Source: Paracentrotus lividus
Lineage: Eukaryota > Echinodermata > Echinoidea > Camarodonta > Echinidae
Assembly (NCBI GenBank): GCA_940671915.1
Contig: CALNVZ010001490.1
Span: forward strand, 1 to 64,000
Direction: 5' to 3'
DNA length: 64,000 nucleotides
Numbering within the stretch: position 1 is the stretch's first letter; each line of letters opens with the position of its first letter. Position numbers and translations under genes: made by a program. This document shows positions 47,270 through 59,689 of the stretch, piece after piece. The notes under the pieces were generated by a model. The model was given only the letters and a program-made list of their open reading frames with translations, did not search any database and was not told the origin of the DNA.

Positions 47270-48963
47270 CATAATGAGCTAAAATGCATATAAGCCTATG
47301 CTGTAATAGCCTAAGGAATTAATGTTTATTGTTTATTTAGAAAGCCTGAATATTGTGTAGTACGACATTGCAAATCACTTTTATTGAAGACATCCCATTA
47401 AGTCATGAGATGATACATGTATGTTATGTAGAAATAATATCATTAGCATAAAAGAACAGTGACCTAATTAGCACATCATTTGTAATATGGGATATGGGAC
47501 TAATCTTAATTAAAAAAATCTCGGAAACGTAAATGAAAGGCTTTTTAATGCTACTCAACAACAATATTTTTCATTTGTACATTTAGGATTTGCTTTTGTT
47601 TTTAATTAGCATATTCAACACAATGTAATGATTATTATGCATAATTGTTTTAATCCTTTGTGATTCAATTTCAGTATTTATGTAGAGAGCTTGAACACTG
47701 TGCAATGCAACATTGTACGTCACATAAATTAATTATCATGCTGATAATATATTTCACTTTATTTACCTATAATATAGTTAGCATAATTATAATAACGACT
47801 AAATCAGCATAATATTATCTCTACCCCCCCCCCTCTCCCACATAATAATAATAATAATAATAGTGAAAACTTATAGAGCGCACACACCGTCCGAGGACGC
47901 TCATGGCGCTAGCTAACATACACGCAGATACCCATCTTGGTACGGGAAGCCATATCAAAATTACCCCCTACAGTGGCCGCGGACCGTTTTTTGAGAGCGG
48001 AGAGGCTGAGCCAAAGTGGGGGTGGGGGGAGGGGGGCTGAACAGGCTAGAAATCACAAATATAGGGTCATTTTTGCATTTTTGTACATGTTTGCTAAAAA
48101 AAATGGGGGCTGAAGATTAGAAATAAAAAGACTTTTTATTTACGTGTCCAGATTATTTAATTAAGATTAGCCCCATACCCTATATTACAAATGATATGCT
48201 AATTAGGTCATTGTTCTGCTAATTATATTATTTCCACATAACATATCATCTCATGAATTAATGGGGTGTCTTCAATAAAAGGTGATTTGCAATGTCGTAT
48301 TACACAATATTCAGGCTTTCTAAATAAAAAATGAACATTAATTCCATAGGCTAATATTAAAGCATAGGCTTGTATGCATATTAGCTCATTATGCTAATTA
48401 GGCCATTTATTAAAGACAAAACCATTATTTAAAAGATAAAACTGATATGATATATGAATTTCTCATCGTAAAATACCCTTAAAAAGTCGTTTCAGGGTTC
48501 TTTAATTAAGATTAACCCCATATTCCATATTACAAATGATATGCTAATTAGGCTATTGTTCGGATTATGCTAATTATATTATACTACAAAATATATCATC
48601 TCATGAAATAATGACCTGTCTTCACTAAAAGCAATTTACAATGTTGTATTGCACAATATTCAGGCCCTCTAGAAAAAAAAGAAGAAGATAATTAATCACA
48701 TAGGCTAATATTAATGCATAGGCTAGTATGCATATTATCTGATTATGCTAATTAGGCCATTTAAAGACAAAAGCACTACTTAAAAGATAAAAACAATGTC
48801 ATAAATGAATTTCTCGTCCAAAAATACCCTTAAAAACTTGTTTCATCCATATTTTCAGGGTTCTTGAATTGTGAATTAGCTACATATTCAATACACAAAT
48901 ATGCTAATAAGGTCATTATTCTAATTATGCAAATAAAAAAAGTTGCCCAAGGTTGCCAAGCTG
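47270..48963 (-). repeat. CTAATTAGC-rich repeat (right-arm copy)
   Basis: Reverse complement of 41,546-43,357. GGTTGCCAAGCTGGCAACC at 48,952-48,970 marks its outer edge. The SINE-like insertion with a (TAA)n tract lies at about 47,830-48,115. Confidence 0.75.
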
Positions 48964-49061
48964 GCAACCAAGCTGAATTTACTTATATACCCATCTAGAA
49001 CACAAATCAACAAAAAAACCTGGTACTTAAAAACTTTTCCGGGTCCCCAACATTTCTACTG

Positions 49062-49337
49062 GACTGACAGTGCGCAAGTTCATATTTTGGTTGATTTTAA
49101 GCTGCGACAAAAGAAGTCGAGCCGCGACATGCGCGAAGGTCGAGGCTATTGTATTATCGGATACCAGCTATTGTTCGCCTATTGTTTGCGTGGAAGCAAG
49201 TCGTTGTCGTATCCTATCGTAGACAGAGTCGTAGATACGTATATGATCTTCGGTCACCTACGATTCTGACACGATTCTGGCAGGTTCTAACAGGTTTAGG
49301 TTGTCGCCACAACGATCGCCTTCTGTGGGACAGGCCC
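49062..49337 (-). repeat. Right terminal inverted repeat of the TTAA element
   Basis: Ends in GTGGGACAGGCCC at 49,337, followed by TTAA (49,338-49,341). It is the inverted partner of 19,967-20,239. Several chance open frames cross it. Confidence 0.85.
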
Positions 49338-49340
49338 TTA

Positions 49341-50765
49341 AGCATCAATGAATTGAGGGATGACGTCAGTTTCCAAACCTGCACAAACCCGGTCAACCGT
49401 GGAGCCTGTGATGGAATCATCGAGCAGCCAAATGACAAGCATGTGACGACGGCGACCTTCAACCAGGATGGCTCAATAGAGGGCCCATTTCAAAGAATGG
49501 AATCGCGACTTGACACTGAGGAGGCTGTTATATTATAAAATTTACCAAAATGCTGTCGGGAGTCATTACAATGCAAGATCGCTCCGAAGACAAATATACA
49601 ATTCTGCTAGAAAAACTTCAAACAAAAACCGTGAATGATAACAACGACCTTCAAGAACAACAGTTAAAGAAACAGCCGAAAGAAGTTGGGAAAGAATGTG
49701 AAATTGTGAAAAAGAGAATTAATAAACTGGAACAGAAACATTTAACAGAAATTCGAATTTTGAAAGAAAAGCATGGAAAGGAACTTGCAAATGTAAAAAG
49801 AGAATTGGAAGAGGTTAGGAAAGCCAAAATAATGTATGATGTCGGGAATGACAAACTAAATGCTAAAATCGATATCTATGCAGAAAACAAAGACCAACAG
49901 CGAAAAACATACGTACGAGGAAAGGTTGAAAGAAAAAGACACACAGATTGAAAGCATACAGGATTATGCAATACACTTTACGAAAATAATGGTGAAACAT
50001 GGCAACAATAGTAACAAACATGACAAAAAAGTAACGAAAGAGAGTACAAAGATAACACTTATCCATGACTCAGTGTGCAAACTAGTCGACATTGGCAAAC
50101 TTACAGCTAGAGCAGGCAAAAGGGGTCACAAAATATATTCCCCCACTCTAGAAGAAGCAAGTCAAACAATAGACAGGATCAATCCATGCGAGGTAATAGC
50201 CCTCCATGTTGGTACGAATAACCTCAAATCTCAAAGTACAGATAGAGTCTGTGCAGAATTCGATAACTTACTACGTAAAGCAACAAAGAAATGTGAAAGG
50301 GTCGTTGTCTCGTTGCCAACGCCTTGTGGCACTAAACCTCTCAATGACAAGGTAAATGCCTTCAAAGAAACTATAACATCTCAGTTACGAGGTTACAGAA
50401 ACATATCCCTGTGTTTCAATAATAACCTAGGCAACGGTGGCCTCCCAATCGACAAATTTTATGCAGACAATGTCCATCTGAATGAGGTTGGTACTAGAGT
50501 GCTCTCCAGTAACCTCATAAGGACAATATTTGGCCCTCGCACTAATGCAGTAACGACTGACCAAAGAGGTAGTCGGAGACATGCTCCACACATGAATCAC
50601 ACCTCTCATAATCCAGTCGTTACTCGCATTACGAGATTGGAGCAGACCCCACCAACAATGCCTACTTCACACAATCAGGTAGATACTGACTCTTCTAGAT
50701 CAGACCAGGCTCTTGCATCTAAGTTAGCCAATGCGATAATCGGTGTCATCCGTAGAGAGCACTGA
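49341..50765 (+). pseudogene. LINE ORF1, 3' half: coiled coil plus SGNH hydrolase domain
   Basis: Three overlapping frames form one protein: 49,341-49,538 (SINELRDDVS start), 49,550-49,951 (Lys/Glu-rich coiled coil, KKRINKLEQKHLTEIRILKE) and 49,860-50,765. The last frame, 301 codons from ATG 49,860, contains an SGNH (GDSL-like) hydrolase fold: HDS with Ser71, HVGTNN with Asn121, and DNVH with Asp203/His206. An esterase of this type in ORF1 is known from CR1/L2-group LINEs. The first Gly of GDS is His here. The C-terminal ~70 residues are polar and proline/threonine rich. Two frameshifts break the whole protein. The 5' half lies at 19,049-19,966, across the TTAA element. Confidence 0.8.
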
Positions 50766-51107
50766 TCTTTTGGGTAGAGATCAGTGGTAGAGAGGCGGTT
50801 GCCTTATGTACTAAGTTGTTATAAGAAAAAGAAGGAAAGAAAGAAAAGAAAGAGAAATAGATTTAAAAAAAAAAGAAAAAAAAAAGCAGTAAATCTATTT
50901 TGTTATGTAATACCTTTTCTTTCTTTCTTTCGCTTAGCTCATAAATGTCCAAAAAAATTGTGCCCTTGAAACGGCCATCGGTGAAAAATTATCAAACAAG
51001 CACGTGATATATTTTATTATATATTAACATAATGCCAAGTGATAAATGCGAATAAAGCATGTTAGTTTGTCTTAGTACGGTATATTAGTACGGTATATAC
51101 CGTACTA
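50766..51107. other. A-rich spacer after ORF1
   Basis: AAAG/AAAGA-rich tract at about 50,822-50,888, then a small TAGTACGGTA/TACCGTACTA palindrome near 51,075-51,110. No gene. Confidence 0.5.
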
Positions 51108-51906
51108 ATGTCAATAGAAAAATGTCAATAAAAAGAAAACCGATTTATAAATCTTAAATTATTTTCCATATTCTGAAAGAGTACCTCCTCCCGCATCTTC
51201 TGGTACCATTTTTTGTGTGGTATGTCTTTATGCTTGGATGAACACGACGCATTGTTTGCGAACATGCAAATTTTGAATTGTGCCAAGATGGGGATGAAAT
51301 TGAATCAAAAAAAGCTGACAAAAAAGCAACTGTAACATGAATAAAATAGTATAACTTGTTAACGAAAATGTATTCTGCTTAATAACTTGGCAGGGGTGTT
51401 GTTACACATATTGACTACATTTTGTATGAAAATTGAATTGACTTGTCAATTAATGCACGAATGAGTACACATCAAAGAGTAACTTACCACTGACAGACCT
51501 AAAAAGGCCTCCTAATATTTTTGAAAAGAGATTATTTTGTCTTTGACGTGTGCTCACTCATGCCTGACTTTACAGATTTATCTCATTTTCATACAATATG
51601 TAGTCAATATGTGTAACTACACTCCTGTCAAGTTATTAAGTAGAATACATTTTCGTTAAAAAGTTATGCTATTTTATGCATGTTGGAGTTGCTTTTTTTG
51701 TCAGCTTGTATTGTTTCAATTTCATCCCCACCCTGGCCCAATTCGAAATTTGCATGTTCGAAAACAATACGTCGTGTTCATCCAAGCGTAAAGACATACC
51801 ACACAAAGATGGTACCAGAAGATGCGGAAGGAGTTACTCTTTCAGAATATGTAAAATAATTTAGGATTTATAAATCGGTTTTCTTTTTATTGACATTTTT
51901 CTAGGT
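51108..51906. mobile_element. ~800-bp palindromic element
   Basis: The arms pair over nearly 400 bp each. Outer words are AATGTCAATAAAAAG-like and CTTTTTATTGACATTTTTCTA; further in, ACCTCCTCCCGCATCTTCTG pairs with the CAGAAGATGCGGAAGGAG side near 51,800. The centre lies near 51,508. No coding capacity. Possible TA flanks were not confirmed. Confidence 0.7.
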
Positions 51907-52164
51907 GTAAAGTTTTTTTTTACTCACTCGGTATACACAAGTCATGTAAGCAAAGCATGTTTATAATATTTCCACACAGAGTTGTATCGGACCATTTTCT
52001 AACATGGATATATTTTAAACAGCATTGTATAATATCCAATTGATGGTAACATTATCGGATCACTCTTGTCATTGTATTTTTCTTTATTAGTTTTCTGTTT
52101 GCTTGTTTGTTTGACCTTTCTCTCCCCCCCCCCTTTTTTGTTTGTTTGTTTTTGTTTTTTTTTT

Positions 52165-52196
<32 letters not shown>

Positions 52197-52678
52197 TTTT
52201 TTTTTTTTTTTCTTTCTTCTTAAAAACAAAAACTAAAGCAAACAAGCAAACAGACAAACATCGAAACAGGCAGGATATATTAGTATTGCATGTATTACAT
52301 TTTTTCTCATAATCTAATAATATTGCCGCCTCAATTTCATTTCTCTGACATTGTGAAGACAGTGCTTTCGATATTTGTATTTTACATTCACATGTACATA
52401 GCATGACGCGATGTTTAACATTTTGCTGAGGGTAACTTGGTACCATAAGCTATATATCATTGTTTGATTGTCCGTTTGTTTGTTTGTCTGTTTGTTTCTC
52501 CCTTCGCTTTGAAAGAAAAGACAAAAATACAAAATAACAAAGGCAAACATGCAAACGGATGAACAAGCAAATAAGCAAACGGACAAAAAATATTATTAGA
52601 GCATGTGTTGGATTTTGCTTGTTTTAATATGTTTTATGCAAGAAAATACCATGATTGTAAGTCTTCATTGATCCGAGC
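51907..52678. other. Sequence with long T-rich tract, no gene
   Basis: A T/G-rich run occupies about 52,128-52,212 and TTTG repeats lie at about 52,470-52,497. It is the mirror of 37,941-38,687. Confidence 0.45.
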
Positions 52679-52830
52679 GGCTTATGCTAAAGTGTAGCGT
52701 TGTGGCGCGGCGCGGCGCGCTGAAAAATGGAAATAATCGACGAAAAAAAAATAAGGTGTCTTGAAAGCGTCCTACAAAAAAGGAAAAGATTCTGAATCGA
52801 TTTTTGTGAAATTTTAGGAAATGAGCCCAA
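52679..52830. mobile_element. Partial GGCTTATGCTAAAGT MITE
   Basis: Starts GGCTTATGCTAAAGTGTAGC with the GCGCGGCGCGGCGCG block. The other end is missing. The full-length relative is at 54,037-54,220 in the opposite orientation. Confidence 0.6.
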
Positions 52831-52865
52831 GTCATGGGCGGATTCAAGTTCTTCCAAGACAAAAG

Positions 52866-53185
52866 ATTTAGGAGCTGGCATTGTGTGAGTACAAAGGCCG
52901 GCCCCCTGATTCTGTGGACCAGGACCAGGACCAGGACCAGGAATTCATTGAAATTCGCAATTAAAACAATGTGAACGTGGACCGGGACCAGGAGTGGACC
53001 AGGACTAGCCCATCACGATTTCTGGTTGCTGGCATTATGTGAGTACTAAGGCCGGCCCCCTGATTCTGTGGACCAGGACCAGGACCAGGAATTTCATTGA
53101 AATTGGCAATTTAATTAAACCATGTGAACGTGGACCAGGACCAGGAGTGGACCAGGACTAGCCCATCGCGATTTCTGATTGCTGC
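52866..53185. repeat. Tandem duplication (~150 bp) with GACCAG hexamers
   Basis: Two units each contain CCCCCTGATTCTGTGGACC, GACCAG runs and GTGAACGTGGACC. Mirror of 37,440-37,748; the number of hexamers differs between the arms. Confidence 0.7.
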
Positions 53186-54036
53186 CGATAGCCGTAAACA
53201 GCATCGACCAAACTTTTCATATGAATTTGTGACCCCCGATTTCTTTCACCTAATTTGACGCTTTTAATCAGCCCGGGTATAGCTGTGCGCATACACAGAA
53301 CGATTACGCGTACAATGTCCGGTCAGCTGTGCGGTTGAATCTGATTGGCCGGCCGGGATCACGATAGGTAGGCGACTGTTCTATTTAGAGCAAGGGGGTG
53401 ACACGGCGTTTGGGCTTAGTGGGAGGGACACGTAGCCTATGGCGATTTATTGAGACCGTTTATTTATTTTCAGCAGACATTGTTTCTTGTCATTTTCTTG
53501 TCAAGGAAAATCTCATCGCTACCTGACTGCGTGATTATTTACGAAAAATCAGTACAAATGTCGCCTCTTTTCTTCTTTTTCTAATTCAATCTCGATACCG
53601 CAGTGATCCACAGAATTAAAAAACCCTTGATTTCCCCTGAGCAAGAATGGTACGACCCGTAGCCGGCCTGGCTCGCTATAGCCAAGTTCCCCAAATCAGA
53701 CGTAGGCATCAATTGGTTTGATCTTTTGAGTAAAAAATGACGGAGCTTTTTTTTCATCCAATAAGAATAATTTATATATCAACATTTTCAGAATGAGCTG
53801 AATAACTTAAATCTTTTTCCGTTGGTGAACTAGGCCCATCGGGTCAAAAGATATGGTTGAAACAAGAGGAAAATTGTACCGTTTTGCAGCTTTTTATAGC
53901 GGCGCGCAGTGTGTTAGAAGGGGTTGACGCTTTAAGTGTTAGGGTAAAATCCATATGCATCGTTTTGGAACTATTAGTCACACAATTTTTGACACACACC
54001 CACACACACACACACATGCACACTAACCCCACACAA
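53186..54036. other. Sequence between MITE copies, no gene recognised
   Basis: No coding region is supported. A CA microsatellite lies at about 53,993-54,024. Confidence 0.45.
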
Positions 54037-54220
54037 GGGCTTATGCTAAAGTCTCGAGTCCGAAAAATGATAATCATTTCCAAAAATTTCACAAAAATCG
54101 ATCCAGAATCTTTTCCTTTTTTCGTAGGACGCTTTGAAGACACCTTGTTTTTTTTTCGTCGATTATTTCCATTTTTTAACGCGCCGCGCCGCGCCACAAC
54201 GCAACACTTTAGCATAAGCC
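54037..54220. mobile_element. 184-bp MITE, ends GGGCTTATGCTAAAGT
   Basis: Inverted ends GGGCTTATGCTAAAGT and ACTTTAGCATAAGCC. Mirror of 36,205-36,387. Confidence 0.75.
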
Positions 54221-54557
54221 ATCCGAGCTACCTCATAAGAGATGGCAAAAACACATACGACATTTTCTATTCTTACTTCGGATACATAGTAATGCACCCA
54301 AGGATGTAAATGTTAGCATATTTTTATCGAGTGCACTTCTTATAAAATGTAACAGGTATATTATTGGTGCATGACTTGTACTGAAAATCATATGTTAATT
54401 ATATACTACCACGAATCCACTACTATTTCTCACCAATGAGTTTAATATTATCCTCAGTGATATCTGAGATATGCTAACCTAAAACTATAAATTATGTAAT
54501 TCTCTGGCACCCAGATCAAATTATGGCACCTAAAGTGTCAAAATTGCTTTCCATTTC

Positions 54558-55711
54558 TTCATAGGATGTTACTGGCTTATTTAAAAGAATCAAAGGAGAA
54601 CGATTCTGTAAATTAGATTGTAAAGAATTTCAGGGAAAAATTGTCTCTGATAAAGTTTTTATGTGTGAAACACATGCTTCAGACAAAGACACTTTTTACT
54701 GTAATGGATATAAGTATATAGGGGTATGCCGCTCCAAAGAGCCCTCACGAGCTCGTGGGGGCTTGGTGTATTCAGTAAGCACTCGTTATCAAAGGGTGTT
54801 CGAGTGATGGACAATTCTAATTGTGAAAATATATGGTTAAAATTGTCAAAATCATTTTTGTTTGTCTTAGTAATGATATATATATGTATGTTTCGCTTAT
54901 ATTCCACCTGCCAACTCTACGTACACTATCAGAACAGGGCTAAACAAAGAATTATTTGATAACATGGAGGAGAGTATTAGTAGATTTAATAAGAAAGGAG
55001 ATGTCATAATAATGGGGGACCTTAATGCACATATAGATGAAAACGAATTTGACTTTATACCTCATGATACTAATGACGAGTTTGAGGGATTTTTACCCGA
55101 CGACTATGTAGCTGATTCTGTATACCGTAGACGTAATACTTATATCCCCCAATCAACAAACACGTACGGTAGAAATATATTGGATATATGTTTGAATGCC
55201 CAATTGAGAATCTTGAATGGTCGTACTCTTGGCGACACGAGAGGTAAAATGACATTTTTAATTCGCAAGGCACGGGCATAGATGATTATTGCATTTGCAG
55301 CGCAATTTTATTACCAAGCGTCTTGAGTTTTGTAGCAGAGGATTTTTTCCCACCATGTCGGACCACTGTCCTATTACCCTTACATTGCAATCTATTCTTT
55401 CTGAACATGTAGATACTACCCCACTAACTCCAATAATAGGCGGCTCGTGGTCGAAAATTCGCGAGGAAATATTTTGTAAGAATCTGACACGTAACAGTAA
55501 CTCCTTTTTAGAAATCTGCGATCAGATTTTGCAAATCCACGGAACTTATGACTCATCTGAAGCAACGAGAAAGGTTAATTGCTTAATTCAAGACTTTACA
55601 GCGATCCTACAAACAGCTTCACAGCTTAAGCCTCGTGATCCCAAAGCTAAAAAGAAACATAAGCAAAATAAACCATGGTTTGATGCCACGTGCATAAGGC
55701 GCAAGAGATAA
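54558..55711 (+). pseudogene. LINE ORF2 fragment: AP endonuclease domain
   Basis: At least three frames are needed. The first (about 54,558-54,805) reads TGLFKRIKGERF, MCETHA (catalytic Glu region) and an arginine-glycine-glycine turn. The second (54,964-55,281) carries IIMGDLNAHIDENEF (metal and catalytic Asp/Asn region) and LNGRTLGD. The third (55,289-55,711) has MSDHCPI (terminal Asp-His pair) and ends KPWFDATC. These are the ordered motifs of APE-type LINE endonucleases of the CR1/L2 group. The reverse transcriptase does not follow; a GAACG-rich repeat starts at about 55,725. The start is preceded by TTCCATTTCTTCATAG, which looks like a splice acceptor but may be chance. It could belong to the same LINE as the ORF1 upstream. 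Confidence 0.8.
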
Positions 55712-55724
55712 AATATCACGAAGG

Positions 55725-55910
55725 TTCGGTTATGTTCCGAACGTTGTACTTAAATTTTAATCCCTAAAACGAACGCGTTAGTTTCCCCATTCAACTAAGG
55801 GTTGAAATCGGAACAAAGGGCGGATTAATCACCACGTTCAGAACGAGTTCGCACCTCGTAACAATGGCGTGAGTTAAACGTCTGTGCACGAACGCGTTCG
55901 TATTTCCTAA
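55725..55910. repeat. GAACGCGTTCG palindromic element
   Basis: CCGAACG near the left, AACGCGTT words within, and GAACGCGTTCG near the right. It interrupts or borders the LINE endonuclease fragment. Confidence 0.5.
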
Positions 55911-58487
55911 ATTCCAATACCTGACCAAAGCATGGGCTATTATACCACGAACATATTTATAATGTTGATGCAAGCGCTTTTGATACGGCCGCCGCGCATT
56001 TCCATTGCAGGAATACTATTTTTGTTTCTGTAATCACGCTCCCAAGAAAGGCAATTATTATTGCTATTGGCGCACAAGTTCTCATGATTTGTTTTACAGC
56101 AAGACTTCTTCTGATAATATGGTTCATGGGATCATGCAATTTTTAATTATTTTCAGGCCTTGAAAATCATTTAAACTATGGCGCATGTAAAATATGCGTC
56201 TTTTTGAGAAAATATATTCCCCACACAAAAAGTTCCGCAAATCGACTTTAGGCCAAAAAAAGAATTTCAGATACGCTTTAGTTATTCCTGAAGTAGCAAT
56301 TATTCAGAAACAATTCAGGGCATTGTTTGGGAATCAATTGCCTTGGTTGCAGACGGATGACAAAAGCGATAAACATAGATAAAATACATGTACGTGTTCA
56401 TTTTTTTTTTCTGACGGTATTTTTTAATTTTTTTTTTTGCAGCTCTTAAAAATACCTTTATGTAATTTATTAAATCCCCAAATTATGACACAGGTAAACC
56501 GTTTATACATATATATTTTGCGATCATTAATAATTTGAAAAAAATTGAGCGTATCAATTCTGATCCGTTGCAAATTCGGATCGCTGCACTCTCAATCAGT
56601 TTGCAAATCCCGTGATAAAGACAGACAAAGACAGACAATCAGTTGTTATTTTTTTTTAAATAGAACAAAATATTCAGCAATAAAGAAACAACAACATCCA
56701 AGGGCGGTAATTTCATGTGACGACTGTGGCAGCTAGAATAAAGCGAAATAAAACAAAATATACTAAAAATTCGAAATAGAAGACCTACTTCGCAACTTAT
56801 GCAGAAACTAATGACAATTTTAAGAATATAAGGTTGGCACAAATAAAACATTTCACGAATACATAATAGCGACCTAAAGAAAGAGTTTTCGTTAATTCAT
56901 TGCATTGTTATTTGTTTGCGAGCATGAAGCGGGAACCGAAATTTTTGGTTTATATAACATTAATCGTTGTACTCACTAGCTGAAAATCACTACCATTGAA
57001 GAATATACAAGTCATGCAAGTGCGAAGCGCGAGTGAAATTCCCATTAATTAACAGGTTATAAAATATATATGTTTTTATATCCTTTCTGAATATGACCAT
57101 TTTTAAAACGTACGAGGGCGAAGCGCGATCGAAAATTTCTCTCTCTCTCTCTCTCTCACTCGGTCTCATTCTCTGTTTGGTTTTAAATTCTGTTCATAAT
57201 CACGTTAAACAAAGTGATGTGTTTTCTTCTGACAAAAAGGAAAACAAACAACATCAACAACAAAAAAAAGAAAGAAAGAAAAGAACGTAATATTTAGGCC
57301 TGTAAATATGAAAAAAAATGCAAAAAGGAAAAGTGCATTATTCCTAAGTTTTGTTTGACGTCTGAAAAAAGAGTACGTCGCTCCAAAGGTTCGTTTGTCT
57401 AAACACATACATTATATCTTACTCCATATCTTTGTTCATAAAACAAAATATGGCGTGTGTTTTTGTTTTCCTAAAACCCATTTGGAACCATATTTATTTC
57501 TTGGTCAAATAAACCTTTGGAATAGTGAACCCCTTCTCATTTGGAATTATTAATTGAAATCTAAATCGTTCTTGGACAAACGAACATCCCGACAAACAGG
57601 TTTAATCGCTAAGATGAATACTTTGGATTAAAAAGTTACGTTTAATCTTGAAAGGAGGTCCCGACAATGTGACGGGCACAATAGCGGGCGAGAGTAATAT
57701 TAATAACACATAATTGGGAGTATAGAGCTACCTCCGCGCCTTATACTTTTCAATAGCCCTCACAGCGCGCCGCGCCGCCCCTCCCGACAAAAGCCCATGT
57801 TCTATTCATCCCGAAATGGCCATTTTTGTTTTCCATGAGGCAACACCTTTTGTAGGATTTGATGAAAACTTGAAAGACCAGGACATGGGCTTACTGTTGG
57901 AGAAGCGGCGCGTGCTAGGGTTATTAAAAAGAGGTTGCTTTGTCCGCTCGGTCATTTCCTGGTCTTTCAATTTTGCCCCCCCCCCAAAAAAAAAAAAAAA
58001 AGAAAGAAAGAAAGTTGTAATAAAAATGAAAGCGCTGTAAATCAGAATTATTTTCCCAAAAAGGTTTAAACGGCATCACAAAACCCGCAGACTTGTTTCC
58101 GCTAGAAATAACGAAATAATGTGAAAATAGGCCGATCGTGATTATAGAATAAAAATTTAATGTATCAACAAACAGGACAGAAGAGAAAAATTTCCGAGAC
58201 ATTTTTTTTTTCCAACGCAAAATGAACATGCGCTCTAAAATTCCCCAACAAAGTACTTGTTAAATGTATCGAAATAACGAAAGCATATGTTTCCGAAATC
58301 ATAACCATTTTCAGACAGATGTTTATTAAACGTAGGTCTAAATTATTGAAATTAAAAACTTACTTGTTTCCGAAAATTATAAAACATATTATGCGATAAT
58401 TCTTAGTAGGTTCATGATAAAGAAATTATTCAGTAATAAATATTGTATCACAAGAACAGAAGAGCCAAAAGCTTTTAGCATGTTTAG
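55911..58487. other. Right-arm sequence without recognised genes
   Basis: Unclassified repeat-like DNA. CT microsatellite at 57,139-57,158; GCGAAGCGCGA words at about 57,022 and 57,119; GC-rich block (GCGCGCCGCGCCGCCCCTCC) near 57,764-57,783; A run near 57,987-58,000. Confidence 0.45.
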
Positions 58488-58935
58488 GGTGGTATCACAC
58501 TTCGCGGAGACGTCTCCGCGACGAAATCGCCACGTGTAAATAGTATTAAGCCCAGCGCACACATTGCGATTGCACTGCGATCCGATTGCAACAAAATCGC
58601 AGAGTGTGCGCCAACCTGCAACACGCTGCAACTGCGATGCAATGTGTTGCAGAAAAATCGCAGACCAAATTTCAGACATTTGACATGTCAATTCTCCCTG
58701 CGATTTTCCTGCGATTTTGATAATTTCAGCCAATCAGATTTGCTTGAGATGGAGGTTGTATTACTGCGCGCCTGCGCGTAAAATAGGGGTACCATAGCGA
58801 TATGCAGCGCCTGTTGCAATGTCTGCGCTGGCCTGCGATGTGATTGCACTGCGATGCGATTGGCAATTTGTTGCAATCGGATCGCAGTGCAATCGCATCG
58901 CAATGTGTGCGCTGGGTTTAGAGACGTCTCCGATG
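58488..58935. mobile_element. GCGATTGCA palindromic element
   Basis: Core 58,553-58,916 has inverted ends CCCAGCGCACACATTGCGAT and TCGCAATGTGTGCGCTGGG of about 50 bp, rich in TGCGAT/ATCGCA words, with TTAA/TTTA-like flanks. An outer GAGACGTCTCCG pair (58,505-58,516 and 58,920-58,931) suggests insertion into, or nesting within, a second TIR element. No protein encoded. Confidence 0.7.
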
Positions 58936-59309
58936 AAGAAACAAAACAACCCGATGATTAGTCCTTGATCCTTGAAGTACAAATGCGGAAGTTTAAAGAG
59001 TAACTCCATGATTTATGTATTGTTTAAATAACATCATGAATTGAAAGGATTAACGAAGATTTGTATGAAAACTTATTGAAAAAAAAAAATAATAAAAAAT
59101 TATTACATTTCCCGGACTAGAGAATCATTAAAAGGTTAGGAAAAATAAACTTAACAACGAAAAAGAAAACAAAGATAAGGCGATATATGCGTTGTAAGTT
59201 GGAAGTAAAAGTTTCAGAAAAGGATTACTCTCCATGCTTCCACTATTTGCCACGTTGCATCGTTCAATTCTATCATTTGCCGACAGGAAATCAAAAAGAG
59301 GGATAAAGA
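58936..59309. other. AT-rich right-arm sequence, no gene
   Basis: Nothing recognised. A run of A near 59,080-59,090. Confidence 0.4.
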
Positions 59310-59530
59310 TAATCGCTACGTTCGTTTCCGTTTGAACGCACTCACCGATCGATAATTGGCACGTTCGCTAGTGCGTTCGGGTCAATCCTCATTGTTTGGG
59401 AGAACAATGGACGTTCAACCCCTTCAACTTTGCTCTAAAATAAGGAGTGCGTTCGGTACGTTAACGAACTCATTTTTTAATTGTGAGTTCCGAACGCTTC
59501 GGAATTTCCGTCAACTTAAATCTCTGCCGC
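59310..59530. repeat. GAACG/CGTTC inverted-word element
   Basis: Repeated CGTTCG, GAACGCACTC and GTGCGTTCGG words in both orientations around a central AGAACAATGGACGTTC. Probably a MITE related to 55,725-55,910. Confidence 0.5.
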
Positions 59531-59689
59531 CTAAGTATTAATCAAACGATTAGGAGACTCTGCAGATTTTTAAGGAAAAACCCTTGGGATAAGACGCTAC
59601 GGCTAGAAATCATAGAGTAGATGGTATATTAAATGAAATGATCCTAATCTCTTGCAAATTACATATTAAGACTACAATACTCGTGTCCG

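Noticed and set aside
46981-47289. Open frames made almost entirely of X
   Set aside because: They translate the 217-N gap and carry no information.
49149-49337. N-terminal extension of ORF1 through the terminal repeat
   Set aside because: This stretch is the right terminal inverted repeat of the TTAA element, so the open frame across the junction is a chance fusion.
54540-54558. Splice acceptor before the LINE endonuclease, suggesting a domesticated gene
   Set aside because: One acceptor-like string is weak evidence. The downstream frame has several frameshifts and no donor partner was found.
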